A DNA stretch of 64,000 nucleotides from NCBI GenBank assembly GCA_002633005.1, contig NMRA01000028.1, forward strand, positions 604,183 to 668,182, read 5' to 3'. This document shows positions 52,314 to 63,935 of this stretch, one piece after another. Origin of the DNA: Phoronis australis (lineage: Eukaryota > Phoronida > Phoronidae). The notes beneath the pieces were generated by a model. The model was not told where the DNA came from. It worked only from the letters and a program-made list of their open reading frames with translations, and ran no database searches. A program made the position numbers and the translations under genes. Positions within the stretch are counted from its first letter, which is position 1; every line of letters starts with the position of its first letter.

Positions 52314-52485
52314 TCAATGTTTAGACTTCTTGCTACTACTGCCTCCTCCTCCCATCTCCTTCCGCTTGTGCATGATATTCTGGATCTGCTGCCATTCACG
52401 ATCAAGAGCCGCCTTCTCGTCCTTAGGTCCTGTGCGTCGGGTTTTACGACCGTCTGACATCTTGACACCGTATTGGAAAGCAGCT
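52314..52485 (-). CDS. IK: RED last exon (L)
   Basis: 57 codons with TGA at 52316-52314. KAAFQYGVKMSDGRKTRR and LDREWQQIQNIMHKRKEM match human RED KAAFQYGIKMSEGRKTRR and LDRQWKKISAIIEKRKKM. Ends in Gly/Ser/Lys rather than the human VKRPKY. Confidence 0.97.
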
Positions 52486-55400
52486 CTGGAAAACAATGAA
52501 ATATTTGTGCAAATAGTACGGACCACCAGTTGTCTTTCACAGCAGTATGTTTAGATTTATGTGAATAGATCTACTAAGTGACGGACACCTTGTTGCAACT
52601 GCAGTTACACAAAAAGCTTAAGAATGACCACATGTAAGCAATGTGTGTTCTCATGACAATGCTCATTCTTTCCACTACAACGTAGTACACAAATAAACTT
52701 CTGTTTTCTGTGAAAGACAAAATACAAGAACACAATCGCCACCAATTTTAACAGTTGTCACACTATCCAAAGCTGATGGTCAAAACAATCGTAACAATGA
52801 GAGTGATTTCCCCTGTTAACAAGCAGTCACAAAAGTTTGCAGTGCGATCTGTTTCCGAAGTCAGCCTCTATTGTTTCGATAAAAATTGAGAGTGATAATT
52901 ACTTCTGGCCAATATTTAGACGCGTTGAAGCAGCACTAAACTCATGCTTTCTGTCAACAATAGTTTGGTTTAGTCCTCTTACCATTATGTTAAACCGATC
53001 TTGTCTTGCTCCTTAATGAATTTAGAAGAGATCTCTGAACTCAGGAACAACTAAATGTGTTATTGATTCAGACCAAGTTAATCAAATTTCAGATCGCGTC
53101 ATGACCTAAAATTTTATGAACTTGTTCTGAAGAAGTAATCATCTGACAGTTCTTTGGAACCTTGAAATCATTTCTATTGACTAAGAAATTTGAGATCGCT
53201 TGTGTTACGGTCAGTGGACTAAATCAAGGCTTTTTTGACAGAAACCATCGGTTTAATGGCACAGTAACTTTAAATTGTTCAATAAAGTCGAAGCCTACAC
53301 CATCTACACCATCTAGAAATAATTCATAGAAACCATCTCAGTGTCTAGCATTGATTCGTGTATATTCTCAGAGACTTAGAATTTTTGCTCAAGTGAGACT
53401 ATTTATTTTTCAGACATAGCATGTATGTCTTTCAAACGTCTCAAGTCACTTGCCATGACACAGACCCCAGACAGTAACACTTAGACACCTGCATACACAA
53501 TAACACTTAGACACCTGCATACACAATAACACATACTTGGGTAAAGCCTCCTTGTTGGACATATAATCACTGTACTCTTCAGCAGTTTCAAAGTCCCACC
53601 GGCCCACAGGTCCCTTCTTGTTACCCAGGTCCATCTTGGTATAATCAGCCTCCTCGTCACTGTCATCTATAGCATCAGCTGATTCCATCATACTGAAATA
53701 GAAGTCATCTTGTTAAATCATAGACAATAGCAGTGGCTGCAACTCATCACAGACAAGATGGCTCATGTACAGGGACACACCAATGCCTCATTTTATCACA
53801 TGTCAAAGTCTGGTCGAAGCTAAGATGGTCATAGGCATGTTCTTATGAAAGTGGTGTTGCACTTTTAGTAAGAGCACAACACTGCTAACAGTCAACATCC
53901 TCCTAATTCAAGTTAAGTGCACATTTTCACAAGCCACATTTAAACAAAAATTCCAGATACGATCATCCCAACCAGCGCTCAACACTAAACTTAACACAAA
54001 GTCGCATTTGGTGACCTGCCAAAAATCCCAAGTCACCAAATGAAATATGAAAATCCCAGATTGGCCAAATGGAATCTATGAAATCAGAGCTTGTTGATCC
54101 AGCGCAGAAATCGTTGACTAAAAAAAGGAAAAAGGTCATAGTTTCTAGAGTCTTACGCGTACCTCTCCAATTTCTTCCCGTAAATGTACAATCATCCTGT
54201 AACGATAGCATACACTAGTGGCGCGCATTTCATCGATCTTACCAGATTTTTGCATAACAATTCCGACTTCAGTCTGTTTACTGCCTGTTGTAATTTAATA
54301 GCATGTTTGATGTGTGCTGCTGTGGTAGCAAATGCACTGATTTCACAAAATAAACCGAACAATTGTGAATCAAAGGTAATAAATCAAGGAAAACTGTTTA
54401 GAAGCTAACACCAACTTAGAAACGAATTTAGTTGAAATCATTGTTTGCTACTCGCAGTGGCAGGTCGCTTAACACAATCTGAGGTCGCATCGTCTATCTG
54501 CAGGTCACCAAATCGAGCACTGCCAACTAAGATCAAGAATACGGCCTTTGATAAAACCGGTCCCTGGTGTGTAAAATGTGTATAAACTGTACAACACTAA
54601 CATGGCATTATCTCACCATATCAAGTAGCCATTATTGAACATTGCAAACGACATCAAGTAAAGTAAGACTCGTCTTTTTATTATGTACAATTCAGTCCTG
54701 AACAACAAATTCAACTAATGAACAGGTATGTTTTGGAATGTCAAAGAACTTCCTTGGATTACTTCGATTAATAATTATCCCAGTTTTGTACACACCATGA
54801 GTGCAACAGAGGAAAGCAAAATTCTACAAATAACTGAGCAGTACATCTTGCAAATCCGAGAGTCCTCTGAACCAGCAATGACAATCTTACCCAGGGTAAC
54901 ATTCAGCATAACTGTCGATTTCTGTTTTGCGCTTCAGTTTCTTCATTTGTTCATCGTCTTTCTTCTTGGGTACAGCGTCTTCCTCAGGTTGGGTCCAGCC
55001 CTGAAGTAATGACGATCAATACTACAAACAAGTCTGTTAATGTCACAAATATGCCACTATTTATGAAGACGTGCAGTGTAGCTACTGAGCCATTTGAATT
55101 AAAACTTAGTGGTCATCGTTCATAAACAATTTCTGCTCAATTCCAGAAGTCTTCAAGTTAAATTACATCAACCCTGTAATGCTTGAAATAAGAAGAATTA
55201 GCCAATAAAAGGTATTTGAGCATCAGTACACCATAAACCATCGAAGTGAAGGGAGCTCCCCCTAATGTAATCGATGTTAAACAAAATTAAACTTCAACAG
55301 ACTTATGTCTTCCAAAGTTCCTACAACAGACAGCTGCAGTGGGTTGACATGTAACCACTGCACAGGCTGACACAAGTCTTTTTAAGCTTTAAAAGCTTTC

Positions 55401-58400
55401 CTTCGGTATGAGACATAAAATATTCAAAGGTGTGCAAAAGTACCTTGGAGAACTTTTCATTGATGGATCTGACCAGGTCCTTGGCAGACTCCTGGTGTTC
55501 AGGCTTGACATCATCCTGAGGAGAGAGGTGATCATTATCTCAACATGCCCGACATAACACACGGCACACTCATTGAAAAATAACAAGATTGCTTTAATGT
55601 AAAACATGTCTCAGATGTGCATTTGGGTGCACGGGCCTATATCAGAAATAACGCTTTTAAGAAAACTTTTAACGCAAGCGTATTGGTTCATGCGTCTGTT
55701 TCACTTGTGGTTTTAGGAGTCTGCCTCTTGTAATGTGCGTCTAAACTTATTTGGATATCTTTCATTCAATCTCAGTACTTTTCATTTAAAGTTAGCTTTA
55801 AATTGATATTAAATAAACATCTACCATTACGTAATGCATAAGACAAGTTCAACTCACAATATTTCAAAAACTAGTTTCTTGGATTTTGTTTATTTAGAGT
55901 TTCTAACTATGGCCTACGAGCTTCATTCTTAACATTTTTTGCACATGAGCCTATGAATATGTGGATATATGACATGAACACTCAACTGAAATTTGCTCAC
56001 TGTTAGTCAAAACCTAATAGCTAATGCTTAATGACAACACAAAATACAAGTGTAAGACACTGAAGAATGAGAAACAATTGTCAGAGACACACACCTCATC
56101 TGCTGGTTTTTCAAAGTATGACCTCTTCTCTTTACGACCCCGGTCACCGTCCTTATCCCTGTCACGTCTGTCTCGGCCACGGTCACGGTCACGGTCCCTA
56201 TCCCTAAACACAAATCAATCATCAGTAGCACACGTGACATGCACAATACTGAATGCACAACACAGGATGCCATTTGAAAAAATCACTGCTGTAAACCTAG
56301 CAAACAAACAGTTTTTGTTGTATGTTTTTAAGTATTTTTGGCCAATTGAATATGATTTAAACAGATCTTTTGAAGCCATAGTAATAATATGAACATATTT
56401 ACAATGTCACCATAACTCTCTGTGACACCTGAACAGTAAATACTGACCATCACACCAACTGACTACATGATGACAAAAATTAAAAAATAGAGGAAAAGTT
56501 GCAAAACACTAACTAGTGATGAATTAAAATGAAAATATGACCAACATAATAAAAACAAGAACAACGCAGAGTGCTGGAATGTGCCCACAATGGCATCGTA
56601 AACAGTGCGCTTCTAGGGGTGTTTATTTGTATCCTAAAAATGGTCATTAAACCCATCCAAAAATGGGAAACTGTCATCAACCCATAATATTATTTGAAAA
56701 ATTTTAGGAAATCCATCAAAGAACTCCAAAGATACAAAGGCAAATGTAGAAAAAAACAAACTGACATTAAGAAACACAGCAGTATTCAAATCCATCCATC
56801 TGCTGTCAAGTTAATAAGAATACAATTGCAAAATTTCAAAAACATCTTGTAAAGGGTATGGAGATACAGCCATAGATGTGCAAAAATGTCCCTAGGGGGC
56901 ACCACAGTAGTTGAACCTGTTTGAAAATCCATGTCAGTATGTTCTAATCAGTAGGAACACAACGAGAATCTGCAAAGTTTGGCAGATACAGAAGCAAAAC
57001 AAAATAACAGACTAAAATAGGTATACAATGGCCATTGGTAGGTGAAGAATCCGTCGCAAAAAGGAAAGATACTGTCATCTTCGTAACAGAAAGTTGTTTG
57101 CCCAATATCATGAAAAAGCACGAAAGAAACTTTTGAAATTACAGAGGTAAAACGTAAACAATAAATTGCCACTAGGGAGCACAGCTGTAGTTGGATTGGT
57201 CTGATACTGGCCATCTCCGAAGGAAAACATCAGCTAAATTTCAGAAAGATCTTGCAAAGCATAAAGGAGATACAACCATGGATGCAAAAAAATTCCACTA
57301 GGGGGCAGAGTAGATGAGCATGTCTGAAAATCAACGTCAACCTCGGTCTTCATATCAGGAACACAAATCGAAATTTTAATAATGATCCTTCAAATGGTTT
57401 GGTGGATGGAAAGGGTAATGTCAAAAACGTAATAAACAGTTTTTAAAATGGCCACTGAGTAGTGCAGAAAACATCAAATTCGCCCAAAAATAAGGGGGCA
57501 TCGTCATCTGCTTAATAGAAACCTATATGCAAAGTTTCATGATAATAAAAGCAGCCGCTATATGTTGAATCTATTCAAAAACATTAACCTGTGTACTCTT
57601 TAATTGAAGCATATATTTTATTAAATTTCATAAAAATATGCCAAGGAGTTTCAAAGATAACAGAGGAAAACGAAAATAAAATTGCTACCAGGGGAACAGC
57701 GGCACTCAGATCCATCCAATGTCGCCTTTTTCAGTTAACTTCATATAAATACACTTGCTAACTTTAAAAGATCCTGCAGAGGGTTTGGGAGATACAGCCA
57801 TAGATATAAAACAACTGCCTCTAGCAGACGCCACAGTAGGCCGGGCTGTCCGAAAATCGTCATCACCCGTCCTCTTCAAAGTAGAGACTCGCCAATTTTC
57901 AAAATCATCCTTAGAGTGGTTTGGTGGATTGAGGGGCGGATGCCAATAACAAACTACAAAACAGTAAAAGCCACAAGATGGTGCAAAATACGTTGAATCC
58001 ATCCAAAAGCGGAAATATGTTGCTGTTTTTTTTAATAAAAGGCTATTCACCAAATTTCATAAAAGTCCGTCAAAGAATTTCAGAGAAACATGAAAATGGA
58101 AAAAAAAAGAATTGCCACTAGGGGGCACAGCCATCGTCAGATCCGTCTGAAAGTCGTCGTAAGCTTGATATAATTACACTGGCTAAATTTAATAAAGATC
58201 CTGTAGAGGGTTTAGGAGATACAGCCTTGGGTACAAAAAGCCACTAGGAGGCGCCACAGTAGTCTAAGTCATCGGGAAATAATCATCTTTTGAGTGCTTT
58301 GGTTGACAGAGTGGCGGATGCAGTGAAAATGGCCACTAGGTGCCTCAAAATACCTCAAATCCATTTGAGGACAGCGTCATCTCGCTAATAGATGCCTATC

Positions 58401-61400
58401 TGCCAAATTTCATGGCAATCCGAAGATACAGAGATAAACGTAAAAACTAAAATTGACACTAGGAGGCACACCGGTAGTTGGATCCGTCCGAAAGTCATCG
58501 TCGTCAACTTCATATAAATATGCTTGCAAAAGATCCTGCAGAAGATTTAGGAGGCGCCGCACAGACGGCAGACAGACGGGGATGACGGCATAATGTGCCC
58601 ACATATAAATATGTGGACACATAAAAATGACCAACTTCAAACAATAATAAAGTGAGGTGAGAAACAAACCACAGAACTAAATAATAACTCCACTTTCTAT
58701 GTAGTGTAACAGTTAAAAGTTAGAGAGGCTTGTCGAATTAAGAAACCTTTAGATTGTTGTCAGTCCTTTTTGGCATTTGTTACAGTGATGCCTGCCACAT
58801 GTGTCTTCATTTTAACTGTTTTTATTGCAATACTTTTGAGGGCAGCCTCAATGTAGCATGGCAGCCCTTCTCATGGCAGCGGTCCAGACACTCAAAGTAA
58901 TATTTGTGTAACACCAATAGTCATGTAGCAGGACCAAACTTTACTGACTTGTCCCTATTGCTACCATGGTTCCTATCTCCCTCACTCTCCCTAAACGGTG
59001 ACTTTACATTACTGACCTGTCCCTATTGCTACCTCGGTCCCTGTCCCGCTCTCTCTCCCTATCTCGACGGTCACGGCCACGATCCCTATCCTTGTCCTTT
59101 GACGTCTTATTATAACTGGGTGCATATACACCAGTCTCAGCATAGATACTACAATGTAAGTCAAACAAACATCAATTCCAGCAAGCAACTCCATACAGAG
59201 AAGATGCTCAGCACTGCCACTAGATAGAGAACATTGCAAAACATTTTTGAATAATCAATGGGTAATACAAACATTAAAATGTAAATCATGAATCAATTGA
59301 ACACGACAGTAGACCATTAAAATTAATACACTTCAATTTACACATCCTACTGGCTGGGAGACACTGGGTTGCAAGTCAACGTGAATAGAATGTTTCATGT
59401 TGTTTTCATTAGTCATCGAATTCAACTGAAGGTGGCACCACAGCTTCTTTTCTGACCAACTGCCTCATGACATTATTAATTACACTAAAGGCATCAGCAG
59501 CATTCAAAGCAGCCCAGATTAGACTTACGCTTCATCATGGCCTGGCATTTTTTCCTTCACAGTATCTTCATCTTTAACTTTCACACCTGACAACATAGGT
59601 TGAACTCTTATTATTAGATACGAGGGATACTATGTGGCCAGTCTTGTTATAATATAATAGTCAGCCATGCAAACCTGTCGTGTTATAAATATAATAGTGA
59701 GTAATGCATACCTTTGTCTTGTTATAATATAACAATGAGTAATGCATACCTTTTTCTTGTTATAATATAACAATGAGTAATGCATACCTTTGTCTCATTA
59801 TAATATAACTGTGAGTAATGCATATCTTTGCCTTGTTATAAATATAACAGTGAGTAATGCATACCTTTGTCTTGTTATAACATAACAATGAGTAATGCAT
59901 ACCTTTGTCTTGTTATAAATATAACAGTGAGTAATGCATACATTTGTCTTGTTATAATATAACAGTCAATCATGCATACCTTTGTTTTGTTATAATTTAG
60001 ACAAGCTCAATACACTAGAACCTCATGGATTAAACATAAAAACTTCTTAAATTACATCATTAAATTTTTTCCGCAACCATGTATCACATTCATTACGCCA
60101 CATCTTAAATGTCAATTGCCATATAGTGTTTGATTTTACTTTATTTATGTTTCTGTTGACGAAGTATGTTATATCCAAAAATTCCAGTTGATCCATTTAT
60201 TTGTTTTATTTACCTATATATATTCTACATTTCGTGAAATAGTATCCTTGCGAGGATCTGGATCACCTTATTTAGTTTCAGATTTACTTTCTACGTTATT
60301 TGTCTTGTTATAATATAACAGTGAATAATGCATACCTTTGCCTTGATAGAATACAACAGTGAGTAACACATATCTTTGCCTTATTATAATATAACAGTGA
60401 GTAACGCATACCTTTGTCTTGTTATAATATAACAGTCAGCCATGCATACCTTTGTCCTTCTTTTTCTTCCTGTCCCGTCGCCCTTGCCGAAGATAGGACA
60501 GAATCTGGGTTAACTTGTTGATAACAATGTCATTGGATGTTAATGTTGTCGTTGACTGGAAGAAAGCAATTTTGTCATTCCAGTGTTGGTTGAATACTTT
60601 GAGATTAATGTATTGTAAACATCAACCATGAAATCCATTAAGATCTATGGTAAACCTTAGTATTCTCATCATAATTCACTGAAGAGGCAACATTTTGTAG
60701 CATATATTAACTGACGTAGCATGAAGTATGACAGCTAGAACTTCAGGGGAATCACAGATTGAAAATGAAGTCAAAACAAGCACTAACAGACTGAGTATAG
60801 ACAAATCACACAGCCAAAATACTTAAAGAACAAGTAAATGGCCAAAGATGCCAGCCAGAAAATGACAGCATTCACACGTAAATCTGTGCTGATAATTTAA
60901 ACTAATGCTTGCAGCTTCAAGAACTTTGATTTGTTTACCTCTAGACTGGGACAGTCCGCCTTACTCCTGATTAGTGTCGTAGGTACATCTGTCTCCACGT
61001 ACTCATCTTCCAGGTCAAACACATACGCCATTCGACCCGGCAGGAACAGTTCATTCCTCTCAAATGTCCTCGGTTTGAATAGAGTGCGAAATATGTTTCG
61101 CCCTGAAATCAAGAATAATTGAAATTCATGTTCAGTGCTAGAGGAGGTTAGAATGTAGAGCAATTATTGGGAAAAAAGATTTGACATATGATATGTTACT
61201 TCAGACGGACGAAATGAGGGAAATGAATAATTAAGCAGAATCTGCAAAAGGAATCTTCAGAATAACCGGAAGTGTCTTATCACCGCTCAAGTCCATATTA
61301 TAGACAGGAATATAGAGTTTTATATAATTATGCCGTGATCATGTATTTTACACAGTTTGGTACATTTCGGGACACATTTTCTTTAACAAAGCATAGTTTT

Positions 61401-63935
61401 ACACATTTTATTTTTTTTTTAATTAATTTTCTGCAACATACTATGTATGTCTACACACTGCCAAACCAATAACAAATGGAATACAGACTAGCAACAGCAG
61501 GTTAACAGTCATTAAATGTTAGTGGTTATTACCACACTCCCTGGTACTATACCACCTCCTCCATCTACAAGTAGTTCTCAAATCACCCTTAATCAGGGCT
61601 TGGAATGACCCATGACATAAAAAGCGGAAATTTTTACGGCCCTAAACATGCGCGCACCCAGCCTTGAAAATGGGGGGGGACTCGAATTTTTGTCGATGTG
61701 TACCATAACATCAGAAGGACTAAAAAAAGGTACCACCTCCAGAAGCGTGCGTTTGCGTCTTTTTAACTCGTCCGTCCACTCCCACCTCCACACATTTTTG
61801 GCTGCAGAGTCGTAGTATTTGACACCGCGATTTACAATCTCACGAGACCCCATTGAAGAAAACCACGCTATCCAAGGTGCCCAGTAACGATGACAATTTA
61901 CGTTCCTCCGAAACATAAAGAGCAACTTCCGCTTTTTGAGGTGAAAGTAGTCGGCAACGCTGCGGTAATAAAGAAATTCGCCGCATATTTTATATCAAAT
62001 CCGATTTTTTTTTACGCGGAATTATAATAAAATACGCGGACAGAACATTTAACAAAAGCGGAAATCTTGAGTTTCCGTGGAAAATTCCAAGCCCTGCTTA
62101 ATCTTAACAGACATTAGAAGAATGAATCAACATCTCACCAAGTTTGGTTGAGAAGTGCATGCCTTCCTCAGGGTTCTTCTCTTCTCTACAATAACATCAC
62201 ATGAATCAGCATTAATACATCTGGCGGTGTTTTACATTACAATCAAATGCCCTGACCAATCATCGCCACAGATGATCACTATTAAATTAGATTCTAAACA
62301 TCCTATGTCCAGGCAGCACGTCTCTACTCTGGCAGTTTAAATCAAAAAGCACAAGTGGACTGATATGGTTATGAAGTACAACTACGTTGTGACATATCAT
62401 GCGCATGTGATATTTCATTTTATTTTACAAGACAGTCTGTTTTATGAGCCCGGAACGAAAACGGTGACGCCAACAGACATAGGAACTACACTTAAGTATC
62501 CGAGAAAATAGGCATAGGTGTCAATTACTGATACAAATTGCACAAATTATTTTCAGGCAGTGAAGTTGTTCTAATGATTCCATAACTAAATCAATATTGA
62601 ATAATTGTCAAGCAGCAGGGCGAGACCACATTTCTGTCTTAGGTCTCAAGTCAATTTTCAAAAAACAGACTCCAGAACTTCGCTCTACAGTCAATGACTT
62701 GAAAAAAAAACATCACCAGTGATATCTCGTCCCAAACATACAGGCAATTCACTTTACTAAAGACAGTTTACGGGCAGTTACGTAAGATATGTAGTGGAGC
62801 CCACTCACTTAGTGTTAGAGACTGCTTCCTCCAACAAACTGTCTTCTTCCAGTTCCTTAGTGCTGATCTCAGCTCTCACCTGTAAAACATTGTTGACTTC
62901 TTTAAATAACATTCATATCCACCACTCACAGTTTGGCTCCCAATAACAAAGAAGCACAACAGTTTGAAAGCATACATCATCACTCATTGGAACTGCTAAT
63001 CCCATGAACAATCATTTTTGATAATGTCCTAGAGACTTGGAGGAAGACTTGTAATGAGGCCAGTAAGCCATTGTAAACAGTTGGAATTTTGCAACATGAA
63101 CTTAACATGAACTACACTGCTTTCAATTTAAACTCGCATTATTGACACATCCACAATATCATGATCTAGGCTCATGTATACAATGACATCACTTCTGTTA
63201 ATTCAATTCAATACTTGACATGCCTGTATGTGGTACAAAGTGTGCTAACTCAGCCACCAATACCATCACAGTCTCCAACAGGGACATCAATCCTGTTGGG
63301 ACTTTGCAACATGAATCTAACATGAGGTGCGCTGCATTCAAATTAAACATCCTGAATAAAGTACTCTAGGCTTCTATACATACCAATATGTCATCATCAC
63401 TCATGTTTATTAATTTCAAGACTTGACAAATCCACATACTGTACGTAACGTGTTATCAAAGCTACCAATACCCTCATCCTCTCCTACACAGACAGTGGCA
63501 GATCTGTTTTTAGGAAGCTGAAGGTTTTAGGATTCGCACAAATCCAAGGCACATAGCACTGAGTGGGGGGAGGTCGGGAGGGGGTTTCCTCCTTCCCGTG
63601 TAAGATTTTTTTTTGTTTTTGTAGCTGTTTTCATTTTCCTAGTGACGTTTTTTTAATTTTTATTTTTGATCCTGTCCCTGGGTGGAGGGATTAAACCCCT
63701 TAAACTCCCACCCCAAATAAATCCGCCTCTGACGGGACATCACCCCTGTTTATTCATTCCAAGATTTGACACATCCATAGATTGTACAAAGTTTACTAGT
63801 ACAGCCATCAGTACCCTCACCTTCTCCAACAGGGCATAGTCCAGCCCCTTCACCAAGTGGGTGTGTTCCATGTCTCCACCCAAGTATTTGGACTCTTGAA
63901 TCAGCTGTTTACGCCGCTCCGCATAGTTCTCACCA
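52314..63935 (-). CDS. IK: RED/IK spliceosomal protein, 5'-truncated by the window (12 exons)
   Basis: RED (IK) with SMU1 is a component of the spliceosomal B complex; nuclear. Exons in transcription order: 63935-63821, 62879-62809, 62185-62139, 61102-60939, 60555-60450, 59586-59529, 59148-59017, 56203-56095, 55515-55444, 55000-54891, 53692-53537, 52485-52314. All introns are GT-AG and phases match, giving 436 residues to the stop (human RED 557), so roughly the first 130 residues and the start codon lie right of the window. Landmarks: GGDMEHTHLVKGLDYALL, NELFLPGRMAYVFDLEDEY, TLTSNDIVINKLTQILSYLR, an RD/RE-dipeptide region that names the protein, SYAECYPG, KKGPVGRWDFETAEEYSDYM and the GRKTRR C-terminus. 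Confidence 0.95.
53476..53537. repeat. 26-bp tandem repeat starting at the RED exon K donor
   Basis: Two exact units (53476-53501, 53502-53527) and a partial third that runs into the donor. On the minus strand the donor AAGTATGTGTTATTG is echoed by AAGTGTTATTG in each unit, and each unit also contains TGCAGGTGTC. Confidence 0.9.
53537..53692 (-). CDS. IK: RED exon K
   Basis: 156 bp. SDEEADYTKMDLGNKKGPVG and RWDFETAEEYSDYMSNKEAL correspond to human VDYSKMDQGNKKGPLGRWDFDTQEEYSEYMNNKEAL. Two bases over before GTATGT. Confidence 0.97.
54891..55000 (-). CDS. IK: RED exon J
   Basis: 110 bp. GWTQPEEDAVPKKKDDEQMK, then SYAECYPG; human has GWEGTE..KKPEDKKQ and NSYAECYPA. Acceptor TTACTTCAG, donor GTAAGA. 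Confidence 0.95.
55444..55515 (-). CDS. IK: RED exon I
   Basis: 24 codons, phase 0. DDVKPEHQESAKDLVRSINE and KFSK, equivalent to human TKELIKSINEKFAG. Confidence 0.93.
56095..56203 (-). CDS. IK: RED exon H: RD repeats
   Basis: 109 bp. DRDRDRDRGRDRRDRDKDGD then KRSYFEKPADE; human RED has KRHSYFEKP right after its RE/RD tract. Requires the two bases left by exon G, which selects that exon's distal donor. Confidence 0.95.
56870..58635 (-). repeat. Second large diverged array, opposite orientation to 14290-16800
   Basis: Read on the minus strand this matches the 14290 array: it starts at the palindrome CCACATATTTATATGTGG (58598-58615) with a CGTCTGTCTG run, then units with GTGCC/CCTAGTGGC near 58453, 58330, 58240, 58115, 57970, 57818, 57682, 57448, 57295, 57170, 57027 and 56890. 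On the plus strand it reads CCACTAGGGGGC. It fills most of the intron between RED exons G and H (56204-59016). Confidence 0.85.
59017..59148 (-). CDS. IK: RED exon G: start of RD/RE region
   Basis: 132 bp. IYAETGVYAPSYNKTSKDKD, then RDRRDRERERDRDRGSNRDR; human IFEDIGDYVPSTTK followed by RE/RD repeats. Donor GTCAGT at 59016, preferred over an upstream GTAGCA because only it keeps the phase of exon H. Confidence 0.93.
59529..59586 (-). CDS. IK: RED exon F
   Basis: 58 bp encoding GVKVKDEDTVKEKMPGHDEA. Position equals human GKLEEKKPPEADMN. Phases match both neighbours; the sequence itself is weakly conserved. Confidence 0.8.
59638..59996. repeat. 40-bp minisatellite related to RED exon E donor, distal block
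   Basis: About nine units; on the minus strand each reads AAGACAAAGGTATGCATTAC with a following TCACTGTTATATTATAAC. It continues the block at 60298-60450 after about 300 bp of unrelated AT-rich sequence. Confidence 0.95.
60298..60450. repeat. 40-bp minisatellite starting at the RED exon E donor, proximal block
   Basis: About four units. The first unit abuts the exon: the exon end plus donor, GGACAAAG then GTATGCATGG, is repeated as GACAAAGGTATGCGTTAC, GGCAAAGATATGTG and GGCAAAGGTATGCATTAT. Confidence 0.95.
60450..60555 (-). CDS. IK: RED exon E
   Basis: 106 bp. STTTLTSNDIVINKLTQILS then YLRQGRRDRKKKKDK; human QTTLTTNDIVISKLTQILSYLRQGTRNKKLKKKDK. One base over before GTATGC. Confidence 0.97.
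60939..61102 (-). CDS. IK: RED exon D: most conserved region
   Basis: 164 bp. RNIFRTLFKPRTFERNELFL, PGRMAYVFDLEDEYVETDVP and TTLIRSKADCPSLE are nearly identical to human RED, in the part that interacts with SMU1 and the spliceosome core. Acceptor TGATTTCAG, donor GTAAAC. Confidence 0.97.
61594..62096 (-). mobile_element. DNA transposon relic with 6-bp target duplication, copy 2
   Basis: Ends CAGGGCTTGGAAT and ATTCCAAGCCCTG with exact CTTAAT on both sides (61588-61593, 62097-62102). Inverted relative to the 47059 copy and similar along its length. The minus strand has a 110-residue ORF with [20 protein letters not shown] and KRRKRTLLEVVPFF; no superfamily recognised. Confidence 0.9.
62139..62185 (-). 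CDS. IK: RED exon C
   Basis: 47 bp. EEKNPEEGMHFSTKLG, corresponding to human ENKIEFKTRLG. Both splice sites canonical, phases fit. Confidence 0.9.
62809..62879 (-). CDS. IK: RED exon B
   Basis: 71 bp. VRAEISTKELEEDSLLEEAV then SNTK; human VRAEIASKEKEEEELMEK. Donor GTGAGT. Confidence 0.93.
63493..63731. mobile_element. Possible MITE with CAG-type ends
   Basis: Ends CAGTGGCAGATCT and AAATCCGCCTCTG are imperfect inverted repeats. No clear target duplication. Sits in the RED intron between exons A and B. Confidence 0.5.
63821..63935 (-). CDS. IK: RED exon A, first seen in window
   Basis: 115 bp. GENYAERRKQLIQESKYLGG and DMEHTHLVKGLDYALLEK; human AAEKRRQLIQESKFLGGDMEHTHLVKGLDFALLQK. Acceptor GTTTTCAG shows that further upstream exons exist beyond the window. 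Confidence 0.97.

Noticed and set aside
59017-59040. Alternative donor in RED exon G (CGAG then GTAGCA)
   Set aside because: Would leave one base, incompatible with exon H, which needs two; the GTCAGT donor at 59016 fits.
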